From an uncultured Bacteroidales bacterium (GTDB taxonomy: Bacteria > Bacteroidota > Bacteroidia > Bacteroidales > UBA932): DNA of 48,278 nucleotides. The notes below the pieces were generated by a model. That model saw only the letters and a program-made list of their open reading frames with translations, searched no databases and was not told where the DNA came from. Both the position numbers and the translations under genes were made by a program. The stretch is from positions 1-48,278 of the forward strand of contig CAMBMK010000006.1 in assembly GCA_945868745.1 (NCBI GenBank), in the 5' to 3' direction. Positions 9,051 to 20,132 of the stretch are shown one piece after another; within the stretch, counting starts at the first letter, position 1, and each line of letters starts with the position of its first letter.

Positions 9051-10313
9051 CTATTCTATGGTCATTGCAGCAATGTCGTCGCCGTCGTAGGCACCTGCAT
9101 CGAGCTTTTTCTTGATTTCCTTGAAGGCCTTCAGGGTGTATTCCACATCCTCCATCGTATGGGCTGCAGTGGATACGATCCTGAAGATGATCATTCCCTT
9201 AGGGATGACAGGATAGATGACCATCGAGCAGAAGATCCTGTAGTTTTCACGGAGGTCCTTCGCCATCTTGGTAGCCTGTGCCACGCCGCCTTTGATATGG
9301 ACAGGGGTCACGCATGCCTCGGCCTCGCCGATGTCGAATCCTTCCTCCTTGAAGCCCTGCTGGATGGCATGGGTGATCTGCCAGCACTTTTTGCGGAGCT
9401 CGTCGCCTTCAGGGGAATCGATGATTTCCATTCTCTTGATATTGCCCAGCACGAGAGCCATAGGAAGGGACTTGGCGTACATCTGCGAGCGCATGTTTGC
9501 GCGGAGATAGTTGATGATCACATGAGGTCCGGCTATGAAGCCTCCGATTGAGGCCATGCTCTTTGCAAATGCCCCGATGTAGAGGTCGATGTCGTCCATC
9601 ACGCCGAAATGCTCGGATGTACCGCGGCCGTGCTCCCCGAGGAGACCGAATCCGTGGGCATCGTCGATCATTATGCGGAAATTGTACTTCTTCTTGAGGG
9701 CTACGATGCCGTCGAGCTTTCCGAGGGCACCCGTCATTCCATACACGCCTTCGGTGATGAGGAGCACTCCGCCTCCGTTGGCATCAGCCTCGGCACAGGC
9801 ACGTGCAAGCACCTTGTCGCAGTCGGCGATGTCGTTGTGGCGGTATTTGTACTTGCTTCCGATATGCAGCCTGATACCGTCGAGAAGGCAGGCGTGGCAC
9901 TCGGCATCATAGACGATGACATCGTGGCGGGCGGTAAGGGCGTCAATGGCGGACACGATGCCCTGATAGCCGAAATTGAAGAGGAACGCGTCCTCCTTCT
10001 TCTCGAAATCGGCGAAAATCTTCTCGAGCCTCTCGTGGTTGCGGGTGTGTCCGGACATCATCCTGGCACCCATCGGATAGGCAAGGCCCCACTGTGCGGC
10101 AGCCTCCGCGTCGGCCTTGCGGACTTCCGGATGGTTTGCGAGTCCGAGGTAGTTGTTGAGGCTCCAGTTGAGCACAGGAATGCCGTTGAACATCATGTGA
10201 GGGCCGAGTTCACCCTCCAGACGCGGATACATATAATATCCGAAAGCCTTGTCGAAATACTGGCCGATAGGGCCGCCCGAATCCCTGGCGATTCTGTCGA
10301 AAATGTCTGTCAT
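9051..10313 (-). CDS. alpha-oxoamine synthase family PLP enzyme, candidate serine palmitoyltransferase or cysteate acyltransferase
   Basis: This 420-residue fold-type I PLP enzyme resembles serine palmitoyltransferase, AONS and KBL. Visible features are the cofactor-stacking His140 (ECHACLLDG), Asp218 and His220 in the DDAHG motif, and the Schiff-base Lys251 in AFAKSMASIGG. Family enzymes condense an amino acid with an acyl thioester and release CO2. The sequence, including YPMGARMMSGHT and the LPM-type block before residue 320, resembles a version I recall from flavobacteria rather than the roughly 395-residue SPT of Bacteroides. Serine (sphingolipid) and cysteate (sulfonolipid) are both possible substrates. 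It sits 12 bases after gyrB and nine before the SDR gene. Confidence 0.85.
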   Translation of the reverse strand: MTDIFDRIARDSGGPIGQYFDKAFGYYMYPRLEGELGPHMMFNGIPVLNWSLNNYLGLANHPEVRKADAEAAAQWGLAYPMGARMMSGHTRNHERLEKIFADFEKKEDAFLFNFGYQGIVSAIDALTARHDVIVYDAECHACLLDGIRLHIGSKYKYRHNDIADCDKVLARACAEADANGGGVLLITEGVYGMTGALGKLDGIVALKKKYNFRIMIDDAHGFGLLGEHGRGTSEHFGVMDDIDLYIGAFAKSMASIGGFIAGPHVIINYLRANMRSQMYAKSLPMALVLGNIKRMEIIDSPEGDELRKKCWQITHAIQQGFKEEGFDIGEAEACVTPVHIKGGVAQATKMAKDLRENYRIFCSMVIYPVIPKGMIIFRIVSTAAHTMEDVEYTLKAFKEIKKKLDAGAYDGDDIAAMTIE

Positions 10314-10325
10314 ATGCGTATATTT

Positions 10326-12434
<2,109 letters not shown>

Positions 12435-14222
12435 CTACAGCTGCCATACAAGACCGGCGCTGACGCTTATGCCCCTTTCCGCATAGAGAGGGACTCTCTG
12501 GATGGAAGCGTTGAGAAGATTTGCCCCGCGCAGGAATACGGAGAAATTGCGGTTGACCACATATTCGGCGTAAAGGCCGAGGTCGAAATAACCCGGCACA
12601 TATGCCGTGGACAATGTGGCGGCAGAAGGACGGACAGGATTCGGACAACCTTCCCTTCCTGAAGCGAAAGCTCCATATACCCAGGCCTTTATGCGCTCAT
12701 TGTAGTTGTACCCGACGCGGGCGGACCCGGTAAAGGCCGAAGGGGCGATCCCGGTGGCGCCGTCGGCAAGAACAGTGTGGTTCCAGAGGAAAGCCAGGTC
12801 AAAGAACACGGGCTTGCGGTCATAGCCGGCAGTGAATCCGGCATATACCCTCCGGTAGTCCGAATAGGATACGCACGGGAGGAGATCGCAGGCATAGCTG
12901 ACGTAAAGCGGGGCCCCGGTAACGGACTCCATAAAGCCGTTGCTTACAGCCGAATAGCCGGCTGATGCATCAAAACGGAACACCGAGGCGATATTGCCGC
13001 GGAAACCTCCGCGGATATGGAATTTTTCATCGGAATTGTCAAGCAGGGTACCCGTGATGCCCTGATAAGAAGGGTTCAGGAAATGATAACGCTCCTTGAG
13101 TGCCGCATACGCATTGACGGTCTCGCCGCCTGTGACATCGGCATAGACGTTGAGACAGTCCCTGACAATGGTGTATGAAGCATGGATGTCGGGATAGATG
13201 CCCTGGATGCTCCCTGACCCCAGCAGAGCTGAATCACCGCTTGACGAAATGAAAGGAATCCTCACTCCCAGAGACAGGAAAGCCCTCTGCGAAGCGATGA
13301 CATATTTTGGCAGAAGATACCAGTCCAGCACCTGCGCGTCGAATAACTTGCCGTAATCGGAAATATTGAGACCGAATGCCACAAGCAGCCTGTTGACGCC
13401 GGCAGAATGTCCTACGGACCCGCTGAGGCCGAGGTCATTGGTCATGACGCAGGAGTATGGCGCATCACCGGACAGCTGCCTGAAATCGTCCTGGCCGTGA
13501 CTGTAGCTTACCGAGAGGTCATAGACGAACTTCTTCTGCGGAACATCCTTCGAGAACACCCGGAAATCGGCACTTGCGCTGTTCCAGTTGGTCGCGGTCC
13601 ACATTGACTTCGTGTTGATTCCCCGCCACTGCGCACCGAACGACAAAGCGCCCGATTTCCAGTCATACCTTGAGGAAAAGCCGGCACGGGATGAAAAATC
13701 ATAGCCTGAGGCATAGTCCTCCCCGTACGGGGAAGACTGCACGGCCCTGTCGGTCACAGGCACAAGGGACAAATCAGTCGCCCCGCCATCCCGCGGCACA
13801 GCACAGATATTGCGGTAATCACCATAGTATGAATCAGTTGACGCAAAGACATCCAGCTTGAAATTGCGCTTTTCAAGCGGAGACCACACAAAATCCACCA
13901 CCGGGTTGAGGGCATATCCGGCAGAAGCCTTGAGATACATCCTGCGCCCCCTGTAGGAATCCGCCTCCGGCCTCATGTCCATAAGATACGGTGCAAAATC
14001 ATATCCTCCGCCGTAGCGGGTGCTGAACACGGAGTAATCATAATCCAGGTCGAATTTCAGAAGGGAGTCCGGGACGTCCATCTTCACGGTATGCTTTTCC
14101 GACTCCATCAGCTTGCCCTCGAATGCATTGGTGATTTCCACCGTAGGATTGAGGTTCTGCGGAAGCGCCGGTATTGCTGCAAAAGCCGCCGCAGCGGCGA
14201 TGAGTATCTTTTTTATGTCCAT
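12435..14222 (-). CDS. outer-membrane beta-barrel protein, TonB-receptor-like without plug
   Basis: The 595-residue protein has a signal peptide (about 1-21), a short N-terminal periplasmic segment, and then alternating amphipathic strands rich in aromatic residues. It closes with a hydrophobic strand ending in VWQL. This resembles the barrel half of TonB-dependent receptors, but there is room neither for a full plug domain nor for an obvious TonB box. Function is unknown; transport or structural roles are possible. Five bases separate it from the upstream TPR protein gene, which implies co-transcription and probably joint function at the envelope. Confidence 0.75.
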   Translation of the reverse strand: MDIKKILIAAAAAFAAIPALPQNLNPTVEITNAFEGKLMESEKHTVKMDVPDSLLKFDLDYDYSVFSTRYGGGYDFAPYLMDMRPEADSYRGRRMYLKASAGYALNPVVDFVWSPLEKRNFKLDVFASTDSYYGDYRNICAVPRDGGATDLSLVPVTDRAVQSSPYGEDYASGYDFSSRAGFSSRYDWKSGALSFGAQWRGINTKSMWTATNWNSASADFRVFSKDVPQKKFVYDLSVSYSHGQDDFRQLSGDAPYSCVMTNDLGLSGSVGHSAGVNRLLVAFGLNISDYGKLFDAQVLDWYLLPKYVIASQRAFLSLGVRIPFISSSGDSALLGSGSIQGIYPDIHASYTIVRDCLNVYADVTGGETVNAYAALKERYHFLNPSYQGITGTLLDNSDEKFHIRGGFRGNIASVFRFDASAGYSAVSNGFMESVTGAPLYVSYACDLLPCVSYSDYRRVYAGFTAGYDRKPVFFDLAFLWNHTVLADGATGIAPSAFTGSARVGYNYNERIKAWVYGAFASGREGCPNPVRPSAATLSTAYVPGYFDLGLYAEYVVNRNFSVFLRGANLLNASIQRVPLYAERGISVSAGLVWQL

Positions 14223-14227
14223 AGTTT

Positions 14228-17191
14228 CTACTGATTCATTCTGGAAAGCTTCTCAAGACGCATATTCACATTGTCCGGCACATCGTCAGCAGTGCCCGAA
14301 GGGGTGTAGCCGTCACGCACGCTTTCAAACGTAGCCTTTGCCTGGCGCAGGTCTCCCCTGTCCACGAACGAGTCGCCGAGGATGATGAAAGCCTTTGCCA
14401 GCCAGTATGTCTGGTTGGTTCCGGAGTCGGAGAATGCATAGACCTGCTTCTCGACGGAGTCAAAGTCACCCTTGTCGTAGCTGTCCTGGATAAGCATCAC
14501 CGCAGCCTCGGCCCCCTGTGGGGTACGGACCTTGCCGGAAATGGTCTTGAGTATGGCGAAAGCCTCGTCCCTGCGGCTGACGGCAAGAAGGGACTTTGCC
14601 TTGACATAGTCCGCCATAAGTTTCTCGCTGTCAGTGCTTGAGGCATCGCCCCTGACGGCATCGGCATACGCCGGCACATCCTGATAGCGCCTGCACATAT
14701 AGGCCGACTCCATCATTCCTACAGCGGAGAGGTGCCTGTTCCTTTCCATGCGGGCAACGCTTGCGAGAGTCCTGTATCCGTCGAAAGCATCTTCGTAGTG
14801 CTCAAGCTGATAGCTGAGCTGTGCATATCCCAGCGCGGCCACCTCCTTGTAGGAATCGTCCCTTCCGTCAAGGACTTTCGAATAGTAGTCGCAAGCCTTT
14901 TCCTTCTGGCCCAGGCCCTTGTAGGACTCAGCCATATAGAACACGACCTGGTCGCCGTACTGGCCTGCAGGGTACCTGTCGAGATAGCTCTGGAGCGACA
15001 CCACGGCCTTGCCGTAGTTGCCTGCAAGGAAGATCTGCTCGGCGGAGTTGAACAGGAGTTCCTCCTTGTCGGCCTCGGTCTTTCCGGAAGCGCCTCCGAT
15101 TGATTCAAGATAGGCCAGATAGTTTTCCGGCTCCTGCTTTGCCTCGTAGATGGACTCGATGGCAAGAAGGGCATCGGCACTGTACTCCGACTGCGGAAGG
15201 TCCTTCACCACCCTCTTGTAGTATTCCAGGGCAGAATCATAGTCCTTTTCATTCCGTGCCAGAATGCCGAGTCCGAGAAGGGCCCTTGCCTTGAAAGTCT
15301 TGTCGGACGAGGATGAAAGCAGCCTTTCGTAGCAGGCGGATGCATTCTTCCGGTCCGATGCGTCCGCATATGTGCGGGCAAGCTCATAAAGGGTTTCATT
15401 GTAGAATTGCGCGTCCGACCTTGCATCGAGGGCCGCCCCGAGGTACTTTGTCTTCGAGGCCACATCTCCCGACAGGCCGCTGGCGATGCCTGCCTGGTAA
15501 TACGGATAAAGGTCGTTTGTGGCAGGGAACGCAGACACCGCCTCACCATATGCGGAGGCCGCATCCCTGTATTTCTTCTGGACAAACAGGCAGTCCGCCC
15601 TCCTTACAAGGGCATCACGCTTCTGTGAAGGATTGCGTGAGGATACATAGGTGCCGAACCATTTGTAGGCCTGGTCATAATTGCCCTCCTTGAAATGGCA
15701 GTAGGCGATGTTGTAGGGCAGGAGACGGCCTTCCTCTCGCCTGTCCAGGGCGCTGAGGTTGTAGAGCTCGGCAAATACCTGGCGTGCCTGCTGATACTGC
15801 CCGTCATTGTAGTAGGACTCTGCAAGCCAGTAGCGGGAGAGCTGGTTGAAGCCCGACCGCGTGTCGGAATAGAAGGCTGCAGCCTTGAGGCACGGCACGG
15901 CATTTCTCCATGAGCCTCCCCCGATGAGCTGTTCTGCACGCAGATAATTGGCTTTCATATAGTTGCCCACCATATCAGCATCAAGCTCGTCGATATTGTC
16001 ATAGGCAGCGACAGCGCCCGCATAATCGTGGTTGTTCAGCGCCGCCAAAGCCTGGTATGCATATATCTGCTGGCCCTTGACACGGTCGGAGTATGTGGCT
16101 ATGTACCTGTCGAATACCGAGCTGTCATTGTTGAGGTCGAAGCTGAGCTTGGCCCAGTTGAAGAAGGCATCCTCGCGGATGGCAGGGTCGAAATCCAGCT
16201 CCGCTGCCTCCCTGAAGGCATCCATTGCAGCCACCTTGTTTCTGATCTGGATATAGCTGTAGCCCATCTGGTAGGATGCAACCTGCCCGATCGAGTCGCG
16301 CCTGTGGTCCATTGCGGAGTAGTTCTCCACGGCCCCGGCATAGTCCTTTACCGTAAAGAGGAGCGTGCCTGCATAGAAGTAGTCGCTGCGGGTTTTTTCC
16401 GGAGCATCCTTTGCCATGTCATAGTAGTCCTGCGCACGCGCAGCATCACCCTTTACAAGGAACGATTCCGAGATGATGCGTGCAAAATGGCTCTTCCTCT
16501 CCTCCGGCACCCTGTCATAAAGTGCGGCGCCCTCCGTGGTCACATAGTCGTAGTCTTTAAGCATAAAGCGGCATTCGACCATATAGTAGTTGGACTGCTC
16601 CTCGAAACGGGCGTCGATCCTGGACTGCTCAAACCACTTTAGAGCTTCGGCAAACTGCTCACGCTCATAGAGAATGTATCCGATTCCGTAGCGGGAAGGC
16701 GAAGTGAAGTCGCTGAAAGGCATCCTGTCCACTTTCCTGAAGCCGTAGAGGGCACCGTCGGTGTCGCCGTTGTGGAAATCGCAGTATGCCCTCTTGTAGA
16801 AGAACTCCGCGCGGTCGGCCTCATCCACGAAAGCGTCGGGGATGATGTTGAACTGACGGCCCGCAGTGACAAAATCCCCGTCATCGAAGTAATTGAGGGC
16901 CATGCGCATGCGGATTTTTGCAGAGAGTCCGGTCCAGCCGTTTGCCTCCATGTAGGCATCTGCCGCTTCCTCATATCCTCCGGTGCGAAGCTCCACGCTG
17001 CAGAGTACCCGGTATCCTTCCGCGACCGGTCCCGGGATGGCCGCAAATTCATTCATTGCCTTTGAGAGCATCCCCGCGTCATACATCGCCAGGGCGTGTT
17101 CAAAGTCAGGTGTCCCTTTATGTTCCTGGGCCGCCGAAGTCAAGGCAAGCAGTGCCGCAGCGGCGCAGGCGAGTATCGTTTTCTTAGTCAT
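14228..17191 (-). CDS. large secreted tetratricopeptide-repeat protein
   Basis: This 987-residue protein has a signal peptide (TKKTILACAAAALLALTSAAQ) followed almost entirely by TPR-type helical pairs with recurrent A-x-x-x-Y/F spacing. Examples are YKRVVKDLPQSEYSADAL near residue 660 and YYSKVLDG near residue 790. TPR arrays bind other proteins, and this one is most likely periplasmic or attached to the outer membrane. Start 17191 (MTKKT) is preferred over 17209 because it gives a normal signal peptide. It is co-transcribed with the downstream barrel protein. A short hairpin CCCGG-AAAA-CCGGG (17219-17232) lies in the upstream leader. No specific function is recognised. Confidence 0.82.
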   Translation of the reverse strand: MTKKTILACAAAALLALTSAAQEHKGTPDFEHALAMYDAGMLSKAMNEFAAIPGPVAEGYRVLCSVELRTGGYEEAADAYMEANGWTGLSAKIRMRMALNYFDDGDFVTAGRQFNIIPDAFVDEADRAEFFYKRAYCDFHNGDTDGALYGFRKVDRMPFSDFTSPSRYGIGYILYEREQFAEALKWFEQSRIDARFEEQSNYYMVECRFMLKDYDYVTTEGAALYDRVPEERKSHFARIISESFLVKGDAARAQDYYDMAKDAPEKTRSDYFYAGTLLFTVKDYAGAVENYSAMDHRRDSIGQVASYQMGYSYIQIRNKVAAMDAFREAAELDFDPAIREDAFFNWAKLSFDLNNDSSVFDRYIATYSDRVKGQQIYAYQALAALNNHDYAGAVAAYDNIDELDADMVGNYMKANYLRAEQLIGGGSWRNAVPCLKAAAFYSDTRSGFNQLSRYWLAESYYNDGQYQQARQVFAELYNLSALDRREEGRLLPYNIAYCHFKEGNYDQAYKWFGTYVSSRNPSQKRDALVRRADCLFVQKKYRDAASAYGEAVSAFPATNDLYPYYQAGIASGLSGDVASKTKYLGAALDARSDAQFYNETLYELARTYADASDRKNASACYERLLSSSSDKTFKARALLGLGILARNEKDYDSALEYYKRVVKDLPQSEYSADALLAIESIYEAKQEPENYLAYLESIGGASGKTEADKEELLFNSAEQIFLAGNYGKAVVSLQSYLDRYPAGQYGDQVVFYMAESYKGLGQKEKACDYYSKVLDGRDDSYKEVAALGYAQLSYQLEHYEDAFDGYRTLASVARMERNRHLSAVGMMESAYMCRRYQDVPAYADAVRGDASSTDSEKLMADYVKAKSLLAVSRRDEAFAILKTISGKVRTPQGAEAAVMLIQDSYDKGDFDSVEKQVYAFSDSGTNQTYWLAKAFIILGDSFVDRGDLRQAKATFESVRDGYTPSGTADDVPDNVNMRLEKLSRMNQ

Positions 17192-17278
17192 AGTCCATAT
17201 TTGATTCAAGTTCCGTACCCCGGAAAACCGGGATTTCGCAAAAGCCGAACCTAAATCACAAAATTAAGAAAAATTTTC

Positions 17279-17286
17279 TATATTTG
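17279..17286 (+). promoter_or_regulatory. -7 promoter element of ftsE-nth
   Basis: TATATTTG matches the TAnnTTTG consensus and lies 30 bases before the ftsE start codon. The -33 position (19 bases upstream) has no TTTG or TTGG match, so this promoter may be weak or activator-dependent. It sits in the divergent gap shared with the TPR gene. Confidence 0.55.
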
Positions 17287-17315
17287 TCTGATTTGTATCT
17301 GCACTCATTTGCAAT

Positions 17316-18053
17316 ATGGAAGAAAACGGAAATACCGCCTCCGGCGGCCGGGTTCCTGTCATTTCATTCAGGAACGCCGACATCATCAACGGGGAAAACA
17401 CTGTCATCTACGATATGGATATGGATGTATTCCCCGGAGATTTCGTGTACATTGTCGGAAAAGTCGGCACCGGAAAAACCTCGATCATCCGCACGATGAT
17501 TGCCGAAAACAGGCTCGGCAAAGGCTCCGGGACAGTCTGCGGCTACCATCTTGAAGACATCAGGGACAAGGACATACCTTTCCTGCGGCGCAGGCTTGGA
17601 GTGGTTTTCCAGGATTTCCAGCTTCTGTCGGACCGCAATGTCTCGGACAATCTCGAATTTGTCCTGCACGCCACCGGGCACAAGGACAAAGAGCTCATTT
17701 CCAAGAGGATAAGCAAAGTTCTTGAGGATGTGGGGATGGACAGAAAGGCCCACAAGATGCCCCACCAGCTGTCGGGAGGCGAGCAGCAGAGGATTGCCAT
17801 CGCACGCGCGCTTCTCGGGGAGCCCGAAGTCATCATTGCGGACGAGCCGACCGGCAACCTCGACAGCGAGACAGCCGACGGCATCATGAACCTCCTGATG
17901 GAAATCAACCGCGGAGGCACCGCAATCGTGATGGTCACCCACAACCGCAGCATCTTCGAGCGCTATCCCGGCCGCACCTTCGTGTGCCGCAATGAGTCCT
18001 GCGAAGAGCAGGACGAGGACGATGACGTCATAGACCTCGCAATCACGATTTAG
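17316..18053 (+). CDS. ftsE: cell division ATP-binding protein FtsE
   Basis: FtsE is the cytoplasmic ATPase that, with membrane partner FtsX, controls septal peptidoglycan hydrolases. The 245-residue product has Walker A GKVGTGKT (48-55), a Q-loop [11 protein letters not shown] signature LSGGEQQR, Walker B IIADEPTG and an H-loop in MVTHN. The sequence around DFQLL and the GNLD motif favour FtsE over other small ABC ATPases. No ftsX is adjacent; nth follows after 27 bases. A macrolide-export-type ATPase (MacB/LolD) is the alternative, but no permease is next to it either. Confidence 0.85.
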   Translation: MEENGNTASGGRVPVISFRNADIINGENTVIYDMDMDVFPGDFVYIVGKVGTGKTSIIRTMIAENRLGKGSGTVCGYHLEDIRDKDIPFLRRRLGVVFQDFQLLSDRNVSDNLEFVLHATGHKDKELISKRISKVLEDVGMDRKAHKMPHQLSGGEQQRIAIARALLGEPEVIIADEPTGNLDSETADGIMNLLMEINRGGTAIVMVTHNRSIFERYPGRTFVCRNESCEEQDEDDDVIDLAITI

Positions 18054-18080
18054 AAGCCGTTACATTCAGACTGCACAGCC

Positions 18081-18725
18081 ATGGACTCAAGGGCAATTTT
18101 CGACTGGTTCCGGGCCAACAATCCCGCACCTCGGACAGAACTCCGCTACAGTGACCCATTCGGCCTTCTCGTTGCCGTGATACTGTCGGCCCAGTGTACC
18201 GACAAGCGTGTCAACATGGTGACTCCCGCCCTTTTGGAGCGGTATCCCGACGCCCGGACCATGGCAGCGGCAGACTTCGATGAGCTGTTCTCATTCATTT
18301 CAAGCATTTCATATCCGCGCAGCAAGGCCACCCACCTCATCGGGATGGCATCGAAGCTGATGTCCGATTTCGGCGGCACGGTCCCTTCCGGCATCGACGA
18401 GCTGATGTCACTTCCCGGCGTCGGCAGGAAAACGGCCAACGTGATTGCATCAGTCGTATATGACAAGCCGGTGATTGCCGTTGACACCCACGTATTCAGG
18501 GTTGCACACCGCCTCGGACTCTCCGCGGGCAAGACCCCCGATGCCGTGGAAAAGGATCTGGAAGCCATTGTACCGGTGGAGGACAGGGCAGCAGCCCACC
18601 ACTGGCTCATCCTTCACGGCAGATACACCTGCACCGCCCGCAATCCAAAATGCGGAGAATGCGGACTGTCCGGCCTGTGTCCGGAATACTGCAGGAAGGC
18701 TGCCGGCCTGAAAACCGGCCAGTAA
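18081..18725 (+). CDS. nth: endonuclease III, base-excision DNA glycosylase and AP lyase
   Basis: Nth removes oxidised pyrimidines and nicks abasic sites. The 214-residue product has the helix-hairpin-helix LPGVGRKTAN with catalytic Lys117, the catalytic Asp135 in VDTHVFR, and the [4Fe-4S] ligands Cys184, Cys191, Cys194 and Cys200 (spacing C-x6-C-x2-C-x5-C). All key residues and the length agree with the family. It follows ftsE by 27 bases on the same strand, probably one transcript, and converges on the GH29 gene 36 bases beyond its stop. Confidence 0.96.
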   Translation: MDSRAIFDWFRANNPAPRTELRYSDPFGLLVAVILSAQCTDKRVNMVTPALLERYPDARTMAAADFDELFSFISSISYPRSKATHLIGMASKLMSDFGGTVPSGIDELMSLPGVGRKTANVIASVVYDKPVIAVDTHVFRVAHRLGLSAGKTPDAVEKDLEAIVPVEDRAAAHHWLILHGRYTCTARNPKCGECGLSGLCPEYCRKAAGLKTGQ

Positions 18726-18761
18726 TGATCCGGGTGCAGGGGAACGGGAAGCCGGCGCAGG

Positions 18762-20105
18762 CTAATGCCTGACTGTCAGCTCCACGATCCTGTCGATGTC
18801 ATCCGGGATATCCCCGACATGGAGAAGGACTCCCCCGCCCTTTACAGGATCAAACCGCACCGTGCCGCCTGTATTAAGACACTTTGCAGACAGCACCTTG
18901 CCGCCGTAAGGCAGGAAGAGGGCATCGTCGGCGCAGTCAAGTATGTGGACATAGAGCCTGTCCCCCTTTCTTGTAGTCACGCCCCACGGATGCGGTTCCA
19001 CATCGCCCTTGCGGGTCCCGTAGATGCTCTCTCCATAGCGCCCGAGCCACAGGCCCATCTCCCTGAGCCTTTCGGTTGCGGCTTCCGGCAGCTTTCCGTC
19101 AGGCTGCGGACCGATATTGAGAAGAAGGTTGCCTCCGAGACCGGCAGCACGCACAAGGTAGCGGATGAGCGTTTCCGTGGACTTGTAGTCAAGGTCCGTG
19201 ATCTTGTAGCCCCACATCCCGTTCATGGTCTGGCATGTCTCAAGAGGAAGAGGGCTTATGTCCTGTCCTGAAAGTCCCGCGGTGTTCTCACCCGGAAGGT
19301 CCCTCTCGAAAATCTGGATGTCCTCCCCCTCAAACGGCACGAGATGGTGGTTGTTGCCCACAAGACAGGACGGCTGGAGGGAATGGATATGGTCATACAG
19401 CCCCCTCAGGCGCCAGTCAAAATCCGGATTTTCGTCCTGGTCCCAGACTCCGTCAAACCATATTGCGCCCACAGGACCGTAACCCGTGAGCAGTTCGGTG
19501 AGCTGGGCTTTCATGAAGCTGTAGTAATGGTCATAGTCAATGCCGGTTCCGGGCCTTCCGGTACCGAGTCCGGTCCTTCCGCGCGGGCAGTCGTCGCGAT
19601 ACCAGTCAATCAGCGAATAATACAGGTGCAGCCTGATGCCTTGCTCACGGCATTCCTCCGCAAGTGCGCCCACAATGTCCCTGCCGTACGGAGTCGCATC
19701 GACTATGTCATAGTCGGTAGCAGCCGAGTCCCACATCGAGAAACCGTCATGATGGCGGGAGGTAAAGCACACATAACCGGCACCGGACCCCTTGATTGCA
19801 GACACCCACTCCGAGGCATCGAAATCGTGGGGATAGAACGCATTGGCAAGCTTTGCGTACTCAAGATAATTGATGTCACGGTTGGTCATGGTCCACTCTC
19901 CCGTCCCGAGCATCGAGTAGAGTCCCCAATGGATGAAAATGCCGAATCTGGCATCCTGGAAGTCATCCCTGGCCTGCAGGTTGCCCTCTGAAGGGACATA
20001 AGTGCAGCTGTCCCGGAGGGGCTCCCGGCAAAAGCGCACAGGCTGTGCCGACATGAGGGCACAGGTAAAAAAACATATTGCCGGGATAAAAAATCTTGCT
20101 TTCAT
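18762..20105 (-). CDS. alpha-L-fucosidase, glycoside hydrolase family 29
   Basis: This 447-residue secreted enzyme has a signal peptide (about 1-20), the FGIFIHWG block (54-61), RHHDGF (117-122) and the expected nucleophile Asp218 in GAIWFDG. GH29 enzymes release L-fucose from glycans such as mucin O-glycans or plant xyloglucan with retention of configuration. The acid/base residue is variable in this family and was not assigned. It is the last gene of an operon with a GH97 enzyme (27 bases upstream) and a transglutaminase-like lipoprotein. A small hairpin CAGGC-TAAT-GCCTG overlaps the stop codon (18758-18771). Confidence 0.93.
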   Translation of the reverse strand: MKARFFIPAICFFTCALMSAQPVRFCREPLRDSCTYVPSEGNLQARDDFQDARFGIFIHWGLYSMLGTGEWTMTNRDINYLEYAKLANAFYPHDFDASEWVSAIKGSGAGYVCFTSRHHDGFSMWDSAATDYDIVDATPYGRDIVGALAEECREQGIRLHLYYSLIDWYRDDCPRGRTGLGTGRPGTGIDYDHYYSFMKAQLTELLTGYGPVGAIWFDGVWDQDENPDFDWRLRGLYDHIHSLQPSCLVGNNHHLVPFEGEDIQIFERDLPGENTAGLSGQDISPLPLETCQTMNGMWGYKITDLDYKSTETLIRYLVRAAGLGGNLLLNIGPQPDGKLPEAATERLREMGLWLGRYGESIYGTRKGDVEPHPWGVTTRKGDRLYVHILDCADDALFLPYGGKVLSAKCLNTGGTVRFDPVKGGGVLLHVGDIPDDIDRIVELTVRH

Positions 20106-20132
20106 AAAAAAAGTTGCTTTGAAATAACCACT

